Origin: an uncultured Clostridia bacterium
Lineage (GTDB): Bacteria; Bacillota; Dehalobacteriia; UBA4068
Reading direction: 5' to 3'
Assembly: GCA_944393575.1 (NCBI GenBank)
Contig: CALYAP010000045.1
Coordinates: 1 to 40,601, forward strand
Length of the DNA stretch: 40,601 nt
Part shown: positions 15,774-26,484 of the stretch, in pieces
Position numbering within the stretch: the first letter of the stretch is position 1
Layout of the letters: every line of letters starts with the position of its first letter
Notes under the pieces: model-generated
Seen by the model: only the letters and a program-made list of their open reading frames with translations
Told to the model about the DNA's origin: nothing
Databases searched by the model: none
Position numbers and translations under genes: made by a program

Positions 15774-17252
15774 TTATAATAATAAAGTGAGGTTGAGAAT
15801 GATAGTAATTAACACAGCAATAGTGACGATGGTCACCCAGCGACGATATTCCCGGTCCATTTTTTGACGTTCCTGCGGTAGTGGGGGCTCTGGAAGATGC
15901 AGATTGAAGAGAATTTCGCTTGTATCTAGCGGCGGCTGTTCTTCATAACTGATGACAAAAATGATAACGCCGATGGCGCACCAAATGATGCCCGAAAGGA
16001 TCGCTTTGCTATCCAGTTGGGTTATCATTAAAATGTAGATAATGATATTCAATGGCGCCAATATTTTGATGGCTGGAGCGCGATAAGGGCGTTCTAATCT
16101 AGGATAGCGCTTTCTCAATCCATAGGCTGCAGCCATACCGATGATGTAATAGATAATGGTGGAGAACAGGGAAAGAGATGCTATATAATTGATGGAATTA
16201 GTGCTAACCAGCAAGATCATTACTACTCCCAGGAGGAGTATGGCGCGAACGGGTGTTTTCCATTGGGGATGCAGCTTGCCTAAGCAGCGAGGTAAAATTC
16301 CGTCACAGGCCATAGTATACAGATAGCGTGCCGGAGCTGCTATACTGGCATTGAGGGTGGAAAAATCACCACCAAAGGCAATGCCCAGACAAAGTAAGAT
16401 CAGGGGAAACCCGATGATCCCCGCTTGCCTCATTCCTTCGGCATAGGGCGCAGCGGCATCTGCTAAGGCCGATAGTGATTCTGCTGGAATAATGCTGGTT
16501 AATGCCCATTGGAAAAGGCCATTAACTGCAAAAACGATAAATGGTGCTAAAAAAAGTGCCCGGGGCAGATTGATTTGCGGATGACATATTTCTTCTCCCA
16601 TAGCACAACAGGTTTCAAAACCGGCAAAACACCACCATATCATGGCCACACAGGGCAGAAATCCGCTGATTGTTAAGCTATTTGTATTAGGTATAGTTGT
16701 TATTCCCCAATGCATATGGGGCAGCATGGATAGAATCCAGACGATGGCTACGCCCCAAAAGAAAAAAAGAAAGCCATTTTGCAGTTTACCGGTAAATTGT
16801 ATTCCGCGTATAGCTGGAATCAGAAAGCAAAAGAGGGCTAGGCAAGCTAATAGACTATCACTGATAGGCAATGTGACGCCAATAGCTTCGAAAATAACTT
16901 TTATATAGAAACTGAACGCTAGAGCCTCGCCACTGGCTAACGCTACCATAGAGATGATGAAATTCCAGCCAGCCAGCATACCAAATGATTTTCCTAAGCC
17001 TAATGATGCATATTGATATGTTCCGCCTGATAGTGGCAGCGCAGCACTCATTTCCGCATAGAGTAATGATGGATAAATGCTGATTAACAAGGCTGCCAGG
17101 GTGGCTAAGATAACTGCTGAACCCATAATGCCGATAATGTTAGCGCCGATGGTAAAGAGACCGACACCGATAACGGTTCCTGTAGTGATAGTGATAGCCT
17201 CTCTAAGACCAAGGTATCTGTTCATCGTTTCTGGAGGAGTTTTGAGGATCAT
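15774..17252 (-). CDS. APC-superfamily amino acid permease
   Basis: This 492-residue transporter is of the amino acid-polyamine-organocation type. The first helix carries the unwound substrate-site motif ITTGTVIGVGLFTIGA, and SGGTYQYASLGLGKSFGMLAGW follows as the conserved loop. Helix 6 contains WWCFAGFETCCAMGEE, a family signature. About 12 helices precede a hydrophilic C-terminal stretch (EEQPPLDTSEILF...) and then one more helix at the extreme end, which is unusual. It lies 82 bases upstream of the MATE gene in the same direction and may share its transcript. The substrate cannot be assigned. Confidence 0.9.
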   Translation of the reverse strand: MILKTPPETMNRYLGLREAITITTGTVIGVGLFTIGANIIGIMGSAVILATLAALLISIYPSLLYAEMSAALPLSGGTYQYASLGLGKSFGMLAGWNFIISMVALASGEALAFSFYIKVIFEAIGVTLPISDSLLACLALFCFLIPAIRGIQFTGKLQNGFLFFFWGVAIVWILSMLPHMHWGITTIPNTNSLTISGFLPCVAMIWWCFAGFETCCAMGEEICHPQINLPRALFLAPFIVFAVNGLFQWALTSIIPAESLSALADAAAPYAEGMRQAGIIGFPLILLCLGIAFGGDFSTLNASIAAPARYLYTMACDGILPRCLGKLHPQWKTPVRAILLLGVVMILLVSTNSINYIASLSLFSTIIYYIIGMAAAYGLRKRYPRLERPYRAPAIKILAPLNIIIYILMITQLDSKAILSGIIWCAIGVIIFVISYEEQPPLDTSEILFNLHLPEPPLPQERQKMDREYRRWVTIVTIAVLITIILNLTLLL

Positions 17253-17362
17253 GTAGGCATCATCTCCGGAGCATTACTATTTTTCCATTTTATTCAGCCT
17301 GACATTGTCCAGTGAGAGTGGAATAGATAGAAATTTTCCTCTCATTTCCTTACCCGATGATA

Positions 17363-17391
17363 TTGACAAAATTGTTATTACATAGTAAGAT
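17363..17391 (+). promoter_or_regulatory. Promoter of the uvr operon
   Basis: A perfect TTGACA (17363-17368) and TAAGAT (17386-17391) are 17 bases apart. The predicted start (about 17398) falls at the LexA-like box directly after it. The leader to uvrB is about 115 bases. Confidence 0.8.
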
Positions 17392-17396
17392 GAAAT

Positions 17397-17410
17397 CAAA
17401 CATTTGTTCT
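17397..17410 (+). promoter_or_regulatory. LexA-like SOS box
   Basis: CAAACATTTGTTCT resembles the Gram-positive LexA site CGAACRNRYGTTYG. It keeps the AAC-N4-GTT core and ten of thirteen specified positions. It lies over the predicted transcription start of uvrB, a standard SOS gene, so a bound repressor would block initiation. The match is imperfect and no lexA gene is present here to compare. Confidence 0.5.
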
Positions 17411-17451
17411 GTTTGTCGATGTGGTAAATCGGTAAAAACAGTCTAATTTCA

Positions 17452-17480
17452 GGGCCTGTTTTTCAGCTGAAAACAGGCCC
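17452..17480 (+). other. Hairpin in uvrB leader
   Basis: Bases 17452-17462 pair perfectly with 17470-17480 (11 bp, six G-C pairs), with a further T-G pair inside and a 5-base loop. No T run follows, so it is not a terminator as it stands. It begins about 55 bases after the predicted start and ends 31 bases before the uvrB ATG, leaving the ribosome site free. It could stabilise the mRNA or be a protein site. Confidence 0.6.
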
Positions 17481-17511
17481 ATAATTGGTTCTAGTGAAGA
17501 AGGTAAAAACT

Positions 17512-19542
17512 ATGAATGAAGATAGTTTATTTCATTTGGTTGCACCCTATCAACCTACAGGTGACCAACCCACAGCTATTGATTCCTTATGTAATGGAGT
17601 GGAACGCGGTTGTGAGCATCAGGTATTGTTGGGCGTGACTGGTTCTGGTAAGACTTTTACGATGGCCAATGTGATCGCCCGGCTGAATCGGCCCACTTTG
17701 GTTATCGCCCACAATAAGACTCTGGCTGCCCAGTTATGTGGTGAGTTTAAGGAATTTTTCCCTGATAATGCTGTGGAGTATTTTGTCTCCTATTATGATT
17801 ATTATCAGCCAGAAGCCTATATTGCCTCATCGGATACGTATATTGCTAAAGATAGCTCTATTAATGATGAAATAGAAAAATTGCGTCATGCTGCCACTGA
17901 GTCTCTCCTGACTCGCCGTGATGTGATCATTGTGGCCTCAGTGTCGGCCATTTATGGCTTGGGTGACCCAGCGGATTATCTGGATCTTTCCTTGATCCTG
18001 TATCCTAACCAGGTCATCGAGCGGGAGGATATCCTGCGCAAATTGGTTAATATGCAATACACCCGTAATGAGATGGATTTTCACCGCGGTACTTTCCGGG
18101 CCCGTGGCGATGTCATTGAAATTTTTACTGCCGGCGCTACTGATAAGGCGATGCGCATCGAGCTTTTTGGTGATACAGTAGAAAGGCTATCAGTGATTGA
18201 TACCTTAACTGGAGAAATCACTGAAAACTTGCCAAAGCTGGCGGTTTTTCCTGCCAATCATTATGTTACTAAAGAAGAAAAGTTGCAGAATGCTTTAGGG
18301 ATGATACGTGATGAACTAGCTGAGCAGTTACAGATTTTACGTAGCCAGGATAAACTGCTGGAAGCTCAGCGGTTAGAGCAGCGGACTAATTTTGATTTGG
18401 AGATGCTAGAGGAAATAGGTCATTGCAGCGGTATTGAGAATTATAGCCGCCATTTGACTAACCGTAAGGAAGGGGAACCTCCGTATACTTTACTGGATTA
18501 TTTTCCTAAGGACTATTTAATCATGATTGACGAATCTCATGTGACCATACCACAGATACGTGGGATGTATGAAGGGGATCGCTCCCGCAAAGAGGAGCTG
18601 ATTAAATATGGTTTTAGGTTGCCTTCCGCTAAAGATAACCGTCCGCTGCGCTTTGATGAATTTGAGGAAAAAGCTGGTCAGCGTATCTATGTTTCCGCTA
18701 CCCCTGGTCCGTATGAGCTGGAGCATCAGCAGAATATGGTTGAACAGGTCTTGCGTCCTACCGGCTTACTGGATCCAGAGGTGGAAGTGCGGCCAATCAA
18801 GGGGCAAATAGACGACTTGCTGGATGAGATTAAAGAGCGTACTGCCAAGAATCAGCGTGTTTTGGTGACTACTTTGACTAAAAGGATGGCAGAGGACCTG
18901 ACCAAATATTTGGATGAGGCCGGTGTTAAGGTGCGGTATCTTCATTCTGATGTTAAGACTCTGGAGAGAATGGCTATCGTCCGTGATTTGCGCTTAGGCG
19001 TATTTGATGTCTTAGTCGGCATCAATTTGCTCCGCGAGGGGCTTGATTTGCCGGAAGTAACTCTAGTTGCTATTCTTGATGCTGATAAAGAAGGATTTTT
19101 ACGTTCTGAACGCAGCCTGATCCAGACTATTGGTAGAGCTGCTCGTAATGCTGAAGGTAAGGTCATCATGTATGCAGATCAGATCACTGATAGTATGGCG
19201 GCAGCTATCAATGAAACAGAGCGCCGCCGACAGAAGCAGATGGCCTATAATCAGGAACATGGTATCGTCCCTAAAACCATTGTCAAAGAAGTCAAGGACG
19301 TTATTGCTGCGGTTCTGCCCAATGGACAGGCCTTTGAAGCTAAGCATGGCAAGGGGGTAGCAGCCTTTGGCCTAGGCTCGGGTGCAATATCTCCTGATAA
19401 GATGAAAAAAAGCGAAAGAGAGCGGTTATTGCGCTCTTTGGAAAAAGAAATGCGCGAGGCAGCACGCAAACTGGAATTTGAGGAGGCTGCTCAGCTGCGT
19501 GATGCCATCATGGAAATACGCGCGAACGGAGCTAAAAAATAG
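17512..19542 (+). CDS. uvrB: Excinuclease ABC subunit B
   Basis: UvrB (676 residues) is the damage-verifying helicase of nucleotide excision repair. It shows Walker A GVTGSGKT (41-48), the beta-hairpin [11 protein letters not shown] that probes the strand, helicase motifs DESH and VSATPGPYE, motif [11 protein letters not shown], and the C-terminal UVR motif ([14 protein letters not shown]) that binds UvrC. I choose ATG 17512 after an AGAAGG site; a TTG 27 bases upstream is unsupported. It is first in uvrB-MFS-uvrA-uvrC. Confidence 0.98.
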   Translation: MNEDSLFHLVAPYQPTGDQPTAIDSLCNGVERGCEHQVLLGVTGSGKTFTMANVIARLNRPTLVIAHNKTLAAQLCGEFKEFFPDNAVEYFVSYYDYYQPEAYIASSDTYIAKDSSINDEIEKLRHAATESLLTRRDVIIVASVSAIYGLGDPADYLDLSLILYPNQVIEREDILRKLVNMQYTRNEMDFHRGTFRARGDVIEIFTAGATDKAMRIELFGDTVERLSVIDTLTGEITENLPKLAVFPANHYVTKEEKLQNALGMIRDELAEQLQILRSQDKLLEAQRLEQRTNFDLEMLEEIGHCSGIENYSRHLTNRKEGEPPYTLLDYFPKDYLIMIDESHVTIPQIRGMYEGDRSRKEELIKYGFRLPSAKDNRPLRFDEFEEKAGQRIYVSATPGPYELEHQQNMVEQVLRPTGLLDPEVEVRPIKGQIDDLLDEIKERTAKNQRVLVTTLTKRMAEDLTKYLDEAGVKVRYLHSDVKTLERMAIVRDLRLGVFDVLVGINLLREGLDLPEVTLVAILDADKEGFLRSERSLIQTIGRAARNAEGKVIMYADQITDSMAAAINETERRRQKQMAYNQEHGIVPKTIVKEVKDVIAAVLPNGQAFEAKHGKGVAAFGLGSGAISPDKMKKSERERLLRSLEKEMREAARKLEFEEAAQLRDAIMEIRANGAKK

Positions 19543-20766
19543 ATGCAAAATTGGTTAAAGAAGATTATTGTTTTCCTGGTCTCTCAGACTATAACCCTTA
19601 TCGGTTCTCTGGTAGTAGGTTATGCAGTTGTTTGGTATATTACTATTGAAACCAGTTCTGGCTTGATGATGACTATTGCCGTTTTGTGTAACTGTTTGCC
19701 GCAGATTATTATTTCCTTATTCGCCGGAGTTTGGGCAGATCGCTATAACCGCAAATTATTAATCATTATTGCAGATGCCTTCACCGCGTTATCCACTTTA
19801 GTTTTGGCTATTACTTGGCTTAATGGTAATACTAGTATGGCTTTTATCTTTATTGTCATGGCAGCGCGTTCCTTTGGTGCTGGTGTTCAGCAACCTGCTG
19901 TTAATGCCTTGATTCCGCAGATTGTTCCTATAAAGCAGTTGACCAGGATTAATGCGATCAATACTACAATCATGAATACCCTAACTTTGTTGGCTCCAGC
20001 CTTGGGTGGGGCTTTGCTTGCCAGTAGCTTTGTCAATGCCCTTTTCTTTGATGTTATCACTGCAGCTATCGGTATTCTCGTACTTTGTTTTCTAGCTGTA
20101 GGTAAGAGGGAAAAGAACGAAATGCCTGTTGATACTTCGATGGTAAGTGAGCTGAAAGAAGGACTAAGTTATGTTAGGCGTACCGATTGGCTGCGTTTTA
20201 TGTTGGTTGTATATGCTGTAGGCTTTTTCCTGATATCGCCAGCAAGCTATCTTTCGCCTATTTTTGTCGAACGTATTTTTGGTTCGGAAATTTGGCGTTT
20301 AACTGCCAATGAGATTTTTTGGTCCGTAGGAGCAATTATCGGCGGTATCATTATCGCTGCCTGGGGTGGATTTAAAAATAGGATTTTTTCCATGGCCTTT
20401 TCATTTCTCTTTTTTGGCATTACTTTTACCCTGATGGCTATGGCGAATAATTTTTGGTTCTACTTAGCTATAATGGGGATAGCTGGTTTGTTTTTGCCTA
20501 TGTTTACTACTGCTGAGATGACTTTTATACAGGAAAAAACAGATGAGCAGATGATGGGTAGAGTTTTTTCGTTGATCAATATTATTGTTGCTGCAGCGAT
20601 GCCCCTGGCGATGATTATTTTTGGCCCTTTGTCCGATGCCATCAATATTCGTTATGTTATGATCGGCAGCGGGCTGCTAATAGCCATTTTAGCAATATGT
20701 TTGTTGACTAATAAACGGTTGTTGGCTTTTGATAGTACCGGTAGGCCAAATCTTAAGAAAAAATAA
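19543..20766 (+). CDS. MFS exporter within the uvr operon
   Basis: This 407-residue major facilitator has about twelve helices, of the drug-H+ antiporter group that includes macrolide pumps such as MefA. The motif A equivalent, GVWADRYNRK, follows helix 2, and ARSFGAGVQQPAVNALIPQIV in helices 4-5 is typical of this group. Its ATG follows the uvrB TAG with no gap, and uvrA starts 41 bases later. It is therefore transcribed with the repair genes and, if the LexA-like site works, induced with them. The substrate is unknown. Confidence 0.92.
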   Translation: MQNWLKKIIVFLVSQTITLIGSLVVGYAVVWYITIETSSGLMMTIAVLCNCLPQIIISLFAGVWADRYNRKLLIIIADAFTALSTLVLAITWLNGNTSMAFIFIVMAARSFGAGVQQPAVNALIPQIVPIKQLTRINAINTTIMNTLTLLAPALGGALLASSFVNALFFDVITAAIGILVLCFLAVGKREKNEMPVDTSMVSELKEGLSYVRRTDWLRFMLVVYAVGFFLISPASYLSPIFVERIFGSEIWRLTANEIFWSVGAIIGGIIIAAWGGFKNRIFSMAFSFLFFGITFTLMAMANNFWFYLAIMGIAGLFLPMFTTAEMTFIQEKTDEQMMGRVFSLINIIVAAAMPLAMIIFGPLSDAINIRYVMIGSGLLIAILAICLLTNKRLLAFDSTGRPNLKKK

Positions 20767-20807
20767 GCATTACTTGATATTGACAAGATTTAGGAGATAA
20801 AGAAAGC

Positions 20808-23639
20808 ATGACTCAGGATAATATTATTATTAGAGGAGCAAGACAACATAATCTGAAAAATATCAATGTGGAAATACCTAGGGATAAGTTAGTAGTTATT
20901 ACCGGCCTATCCGGCAGTGGTAAGAGCTCTTTAGCTTTTGACACCATCTATGCAGAAGGACAGCGTAGATATGTAGAATCCCTTTCTTCTTATGCCCGCC
21001 AGTTTTTGGGACAGATGAGCAAGCCAGATGTGGATCAAATAGATGGCCTATCGCCAGCTATTTCTATCGATCAGAAATCCACCAGCCATAATCCTCGTTC
21101 TACAGTCGGAACAGTTACCGAGATCCATGATTATCTGCGTTTGCTATACGCACGGGTCGGGCACCCGCATTGCCCAAAATGCGGCAGGCCGATCAGCCGC
21201 CAGAGCATTGACCAAATGATCGATACCATAAAGCTGTGGCCTGAAGGGAGCAAGCTGCAACTAATGGCTCCCTTGGTACGCGGACGCAAGGGGGAATATC
21301 AGAAACTTTTTGCCGAGATGAAAGGTAAAGGGTTTGTCCGCATTCGTGTGGATGGGCAGCTACATGAGTTGGCAGAGGAAATAACGCTTAAAAAACAGGT
21401 CAAGCATGATATCGAACTGGTAGTAGACCGCATTATCTTACGTCCAAATGGAGAGAAACGGCTGGCAGATTCGCTAGAACTCTGTCTTAATATGGCTGAT
21501 GGTCTGGCTTTAGTCGTAGCGGATTTACCGGATGGTCAGCATGAGGAAAGCCTTTTCTCGCAGAATTTTGCCTGCCCTGATTGTGGCATCAGCATGGAAG
21601 AATTAACTCCGCGGATGTTTTCTTTCAATAATCCTTTTGGTGCTTGTCCGGACTGTTTAGGGCTGGGATTTTCCCAACATATTGATGAGAACCTGATGAT
21701 TAATGATGAGAACCTCTCTCTGCGCGAGGGTGCCTTGGTGCCGGTGCATAGCAATAGCTGGTATTTTCGTAATATCGAAGCTGTAGCAGCTGCCCATGGT
21801 TTTTCTATGGATGTGCCGCTAAAGGATTTGCCGCGCACCGCTCTGGATGAAATTTTTTATGGCTGCGGACGGGAGAAGTTTGCCGTACGCTATCTCGATG
21901 ATAAGGGCGTGACGCGTACTTGGATGCATCATTGGGAGGGGCTGGTAAAAAATTTCGAGCGCCGTTACCAGGAGACCAAGTCCGAGTTTATGAAAGAGGA
22001 GTTCGAAAAATATATCACCATTCAGCCTTGTGAAACATGCCACGGAGCTCGCTTGAAACCGGAATCCTTGGCGGTGACGGTGGGTGGTAAGAATATCCAT
22101 GAGCTAAGCATGATGACCATTGCTGATGCCAAAGATTTCTTGAATTCTTTGCAATTAACTGAACGTGAAACGATGATTGCCAGCCGTATTCTCAAAGAGA
22201 TTGATGAAAGGTTGAGTTTTTTAATCCAAGTAGGCTTGGATTATTTGACATTAGCTAGGGGAGCTGCAACCCTTTCTGGGGGAGAGGCTCAGCGTATCCG
22301 CTTGGCTACGCAGATCGGTTCTCATTTGATGGGCGTTCTTTATATTTTGGACGAGCCTAGCATTGGTCTGCACCAACGTGATAATACCCGCTTGATCGAA
22401 GCGCTTAAGAATCTACGTGATTTGGGTAATACCGTTTTGGTCGTCGAGCACGATGAGGAGATGATGGAGAGCGCTGATTATATCATTGATATTGGGCCTA
22501 GAGCTGGGGAACATGGCGGCGAAGTGGTTGCTCATGGCACTTTGGCAGATATTATTGCTACTCCTGAGTCAATCACCGGCCAATATCTTTCCGGCGCTAA
22601 AAAAATTCCTATGCCAGAGAAACGACGTCAGAGCGATGGCCGTAAACTGATAGTGCGCGGCGCCCGGGCTAATAATCTGAAAAATATCGATGTGGAATTT
22701 CCTTTAGGCCAATTTATTTGTGTAACCGGGGTGTCAGGCAGCGGTAAGAGTTCACTGATCAATGAGATACTCTATAAAAGTTGTGCCCGTAAACTCAACC
22801 GCGCCCATACTGTACCAGGAGCACATACAGATATCGAAGGCTTGGAGTATCTGGAAAAGGTGATTATGATTGACCAATCGCCGATCGGCCGTACTCCTCG
22901 TTCCAATCCGGCTACCTATACCGGTGTTTTTGATCTGATTCGCGATTTATATGCGATGACTCCAGATGCCAAAGCTATGGGTTATAATAAGGGGCGCTTT
23001 AGTTTCAACGTCAAAGGCGGACGCTGTGAAGCTTGCCAGGGTGATGGTATTATCAAGATTGAGATGCATTTTCTGCCGGATATTTATGTGCCTTGTGAAG
23101 TATGCCGGGGCAAGCGTTATAACCGGGAAACCTTAGAGGTACACTATAAGGGGAAAAATATTGCTGATATCCTCGATATGACTGTTGATGAGGCGGTAGA
23201 GTTTTTTGCCAATATCCCGCGGATCAAAAGAAAAATGACCACACTTCAGGACGTTGGTTTGGGATATATCCGTTTGGGACAGAGTGCGACCACCCTTTCA
23301 GGAGGGGAAGCTCAGCGAGTCAAGCTAGCCACTGAGTTATCCCGTCGCTCCAACGGCCGGAGTATCTATATCCTTGATGAACCGACCACTGGGCTGCATA
23401 CTGATGATATCCGTTCTTTGTTAGATGTACTGCAACGTCTGGTGGATGCTGGTGATACTGTGGTGGTTATCGAGCATAATCTAGATGTGATCAAAACCGC
23501 TGATTATATTATTGACTTAGGTCCTGAGGGCGGAGACCGGGGCGGCCAGATAGTAGCATGCGGCACCCCGGAAGAGGTTGCTGCTTGTCCGCAAAGTTAT
23601 ACCGGTCAGTATTTGCAAAAGGTATTGGAGAATGAATGA
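20808..23639 (+). CDS. uvrA: Excinuclease ABC subunit A
   Basis: UvrA (943 residues) is the dimeric ABC-type ATPase that finds DNA lesions and loads UvrB. Two nucleotide sites are clear: Walker [10 protein letters not shown] near residue 32 and GVSGSGKSS near 642, signatures LSGGEAQRI and LSGGEAQRV, and Walker [11 protein letters not shown] and [10 protein letters not shown]. Zinc modules CPKCG, CPDCG with CPDCLG, and CEACQGDG with CEVCRGKRY are complete. The ribosome site AGGAG lies rather far (about 12 bases) from the ATG. No UvrA2-type deletion is seen. Confidence 0.99.
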   Translation: MTQDNIIIRGARQHNLKNINVEIPRDKLVVITGLSGSGKSSLAFDTIYAEGQRRYVESLSSYARQFLGQMSKPDVDQIDGLSPAISIDQKSTSHNPRSTVGTVTEIHDYLRLLYARVGHPHCPKCGRPISRQSIDQMIDTIKLWPEGSKLQLMAPLVRGRKGEYQKLFAEMKGKGFVRIRVDGQLHELAEEITLKKQVKHDIELVVDRIILRPNGEKRLADSLELCLNMADGLALVVADLPDGQHEESLFSQNFACPDCGISMEELTPRMFSFNNPFGACPDCLGLGFSQHIDENLMINDENLSLREGALVPVHSNSWYFRNIEAVAAAHGFSMDVPLKDLPRTALDEIFYGCGREKFAVRYLDDKGVTRTWMHHWEGLVKNFERRYQETKSEFMKEEFEKYITIQPCETCHGARLKPESLAVTVGGKNIHELSMMTIADAKDFLNSLQLTERETMIASRILKEIDERLSFLIQVGLDYLTLARGAATLSGGEAQRIRLATQIGSHLMGVLYILDEPSIGLHQRDNTRLIEALKNLRDLGNTVLVVEHDEEMMESADYIIDIGPRAGEHGGEVVAHGTLADIIATPESITGQYLSGAKKIPMPEKRRQSDGRKLIVRGARANNLKNIDVEFPLGQFICVTGVSGSGKSSLINEILYKSCARKLNRAHTVPGAHTDIEGLEYLEKVIMIDQSPIGRTPRSNPATYTGVFDLIRDLYAMTPDAKAMGYNKGRFSFNVKGGRCEACQGDGIIKIEMHFLPDIYVPCEVCRGKRYNRETLEVHYKGKNIADILDMTVDEAVEFFANIPRIKRKMTTLQDVGLGYIRLGQSATTLSGGEAQRVKLATELSRRSNGRSIYILDEPTTGLHTDDIRSLLDVLQRLVDAGDTVVVIEHNLDVIKTADYIIDLGPEGGDRGGQIVACGTPEEVAACPQSYTGQYLQKVLENE

Positions 23640-25482
23640 GAAAATCCGCCAAAAATTAAAACAGCTTCCTGATTTGCCGGGTTGCTATTTGATGAAAGAT
23701 AGCAGTGGGAAAATCATTTATGTCGGTAAGGCGGTTAACCTCAAAAATCGGGTCCGCTCCTATTTTCGTGGCAATCATGATTCTAAAACAGAGCGCCTAG
23801 TGGAAAAAATAGCTGATTTTGAAACAGTAATCGTTAAGAATGAGGCAGAAGCACTCATTTTGGAAGCCAATCTGATCAAAGAGCATGATCCTCACTATAA
23901 TATCCTGATGCGTGACGATAAGCATTACCCTTATCTGCGTTTGACTTTAGATGAGGAGTTCCCCCGTTTATTGGTGGCTAGGTGTGCTAAGTCAGATGGC
24001 AGTAAATATTTTGGTCCTTATCCTTCTGGTTCTATTGGTAGAGCACGTGAGATAGTGCACGATATTTTCCCGCTGCGCACCTGTTCTGGTCATACTTTTA
24101 AAAAAGGGCAGCGCGCTTGTCTTAATTCACATATCGGACGCTGTTGTGCCCCCTGTGAAGGGAAAATCAGTGCTGAGGAATATGCCAAGATCGTAGAACA
24201 GGTCTCTTTGTTTTTGCAGGGAAAAATGCCTGCACTGATCAAGGAGCGAGAGAGAGAAATGGAAGAGGCCGCTGCGGAGCTGCGTTTTGAAGATGCCGCA
24301 CATCACCGTGATGTTTTACAGGTGTTAAAGAATTTAGCTGACCAGCAGGAGATCGATAATAGCAGCGGTAAGGGTGATTATGACCTGATCGCTATTGCGG
24401 CAGCAGAAGAGTTAGCGGTTGTGCAGCTCTTTTTCGTCCGCAATGGTACTGTGATCAGCAGAGCTAACTACCGTCTTAGCCGTGGTATGGGCGAAGATGA
24501 AAGTATTTTGCTCCGCCATTTTTTACAGGAATACTATGGTGGAGGCGACCGTATCCCGTCAAAGCTTTTGGTTGATCGTCTGCCTGAGGATGCGCCCCTA
24601 TTAGCGGAGGCCTTTTCGGCTCAGACAGGGCACAAGGTGCAGATTATTGTTCCACAGCGCGGGGATAAGCTGAGGTTATTGAAGCTGGTTAAAGAGAATG
24701 CTAGGGCGATCTTGACTAATTATCTTAATGCTAAAGACCGCCAGGAGGAAAGAAATGCTGCTGCGTTAGAAAAATTGCGCCATATCTTAGGACTTGATGT
24801 TACTCCGGCGCGGATCGAATGCTATGATATCAGCCATATTCAAGGGACTGATATGGTAGGATCAATGGTCGTTTTTATCAATGGGGTCTCTTCGCCTAAG
24901 AATTACCGCCATTTTCGTATCAAGACCTTAGATGGTTCCAATGACTTTGCTGCCCTCCAGGAGGTTTTGGAGCGGCGGTGGCGTAGGGGACTTGATGAGC
25001 GTGCTAAGGGAAAAACACCGCTTGATTTTGGAGATTTTCCTGATCTGATCGTTATTGACGGGGGCAAAGGACAGCTTTCCTCAGTTGTTACCAGACTGAA
25101 TGAATTGCCAGGCAAAAAGCCATATATTATTTCTTTGGCTAAGCGTCTGGAAGAAATTTATTTGCCAGATCAAGAGCAACCATTGCGGTTGCCATATGAA
25201 GATCCTGCCTTGCAGCTTTTACAAAGGTTGCGTGATGAGGCCCACCGCTTTGCTATTACCTATCACCGCCGACTGCGTAAAAAGCGGCAGACCAGGTCAC
25301 TTTTAGACGATGCCCCAGGCATTGGGCCACAGCGCCAAAAAAGCCTGCGTCAATGCTTTGGTTCTCTCAAGGCAATCAAAGCAGCCTCTGTTGAAGAACT
25401 GGCTGCTACACCTGGCATGACGAAAGCAGCTGCTGCTAGCCTCTATCAATTTTTGCATCAAGATGATGAAGGAAAAGATTAA
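23632..25482 (+). CDS. uvrC: Excinuclease ABC subunit C
   Basis: UvrC (616 residues) makes both incisions around the lesion. The N-terminal GIY-YIG nuclease has GCYLM (17-21), YVG (30-32) and Arg40, the first motif reading GCY where GVY is usual. A Cys cluster (CLN...CCAPC) follows at about 155-175. The UVR motif [11 protein letters not shown] is at about 218-228. The RNase H-like nuclease domain includes CYDISH and VIDGGKGQL, and tandem helix-hairpin-helix motifs close the protein ([10 protein letters not shown]..., [10 protein letters not shown]). The start ATG 23632 overlaps uvrA by eight bases. Confidence 0.98.
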   Translation: MNEKIRQKLKQLPDLPGCYLMKDSSGKIIYVGKAVNLKNRVRSYFRGNHDSKTERLVEKIADFETVIVKNEAEALILEANLIKEHDPHYNILMRDDKHYPYLRLTLDEEFPRLLVARCAKSDGSKYFGPYPSGSIGRAREIVHDIFPLRTCSGHTFKKGQRACLNSHIGRCCAPCEGKISAEEYAKIVEQVSLFLQGKMPALIKEREREMEEAAAELRFEDAAHHRDVLQVLKNLADQQEIDNSSGKGDYDLIAIAAAEELAVVQLFFVRNGTVISRANYRLSRGMGEDESILLRHFLQEYYGGGDRIPSKLLVDRLPEDAPLLAEAFSAQTGHKVQIIVPQRGDKLRLLKLVKENARAILTNYLNAKDRQEERNAAALEKLRHILGLDVTPARIECYDISHIQGTDMVGSMVVFINGVSSPKNYRHFRIKTLDGSNDFAALQEVLERRWRRGLDERAKGKTPLDFGDFPDLIVIDGGKGQLSSVVTRLNELPGKKPYIISLAKRLEEIYLPDQEQPLRLPYEDPALQLLQRLRDEAHRFAITYHRRLRKKRQTRSLLDDAPGIGPQRQKSLRQCFGSLKAIKAASVEELAATPGMTKAAAASLYQFLHQDDEGKD

Positions 25483-25557
25483 TGCCAGGCGAAACTTGTT
25501 AAGTAGATACTAATAATGGTATGTAGTAAGGTGTTATCAGCATAAGGAGATGGAGAT

Positions 25558-26484
25558 ATGTCGGAAAAACGCAATGACTCCTCAAAAAATGCTCACGTTA
25601 AGCCAAAAGGGAAAATTCTTATTATCACTGGCATGAGCGGTGCTGGTAAATCTCAGGTGATTATGGCCTTAGAAGATATGGGCTTTTTCTGTGTTGATAA
25701 TTTGCCGCCAGCCCTTTTCTCTAAGATTATCGAAGGCATGACTTTGGCCAATAATAATAATCTGCCTAAAATGGCTATAGTCGCTGATGTGCGGGCGGGA
25801 GTTGAAGTGATTCCGCAGATAGAGGAAGCTCTCAGTGAATTGCGGGCAGCAGGCGTTGATTTTCAGGTTATCTTTATGGAGGCGTCGGATAAGATTATTT
25901 TGGACCGCTATAAAGAAAACCGCCGCCCCCATCCCTTAAGCCGCCAGGGGCAAAGTACTCTGCAATGCGTACAGGAAGAGCGTCACCTGATGGAGGGTCT
26001 GCGTGGTTGTGCGGATATTATTATTGATACTACTGAGTTCACCAATCAAATGCTAACCAAACATTTGGAACAGCTTTTTATCGATGATAATACGGTTGGA
26101 ATCACGGTTTCTGTCACTAGCTTTGGCTTCAAATATGGCATACCTATTGATGCAGACCTGGTGATGGATGTTCGCTTTTTGCCCAATCCATATTATATCA
26201 GCGAGTTAAAAAGCCTTAGCGGTCTGGAAAAGCCGGTTGCTGACTATGTGATCAAAAACGATACTACCCGGGAATTTCTTCGTTTATACATGAAGCTATT
26301 GCGGTATCTCCTGCCTCATTACCAAACAGAAGGGAAAAAACATATTTCCATTGCTATTGGTTGTACGGGCGGAAGACATCGTAGTGTGGCTTTGGCTGAG
26401 CATATTGGCAAAAGATTACGCTCCTTAGGATATAGCACCTCAGTATCGCATCGTGATATGGAACGAAAAAGGGAGAGAGTATGA
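25558..26484 (+). CDS. rapZ: RNase adapter / nucleotide-binding protein RapZ
   Basis: RapZ (YvcJ, 308 residues) is a P-loop protein. Walker A is GMSGAGKS near residue 24, followed by ALEDMGFFCVDNLPPAL. The C-terminal domain has FGFKYGIP, DVRFLPNPYY and the near-terminal GCTGGRHRSV phosphate-binding motif. In E. coli it guides RNase E to GlmZ small RNA; in Firmicutes its role is less clear. It starts 75 bases after uvrC with AAGGAG and overlaps whiA by four bases (ATGA). The gene yvcK, which normally lies between rapZ and whiA in Firmicutes, is absent here. Confidence 0.97.
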   Translation: MSEKRNDSSKNAHVKPKGKILIITGMSGAGKSQVIMALEDMGFFCVDNLPPALFSKIIEGMTLANNNNLPKMAIVADVRAGVEVIPQIEEALSELRAAGVDFQVIFMEASDKIILDRYKENRRPHPLSRQGQSTLQCVQEERHLMEGLRGCADIIIDTTEFTNQMLTKHLEQLFIDDNTVGITVSVTSFGFKYGIPIDADLVMDVRFLPNPYYISELKSLSGLEKPVADYVIKNDTTREFLRLYMKLLRYLLPHYQTEGKKHISIAIGCTGGRHRSVALAEHIGKRLRSLGYSTSVSHRDMERKRERV

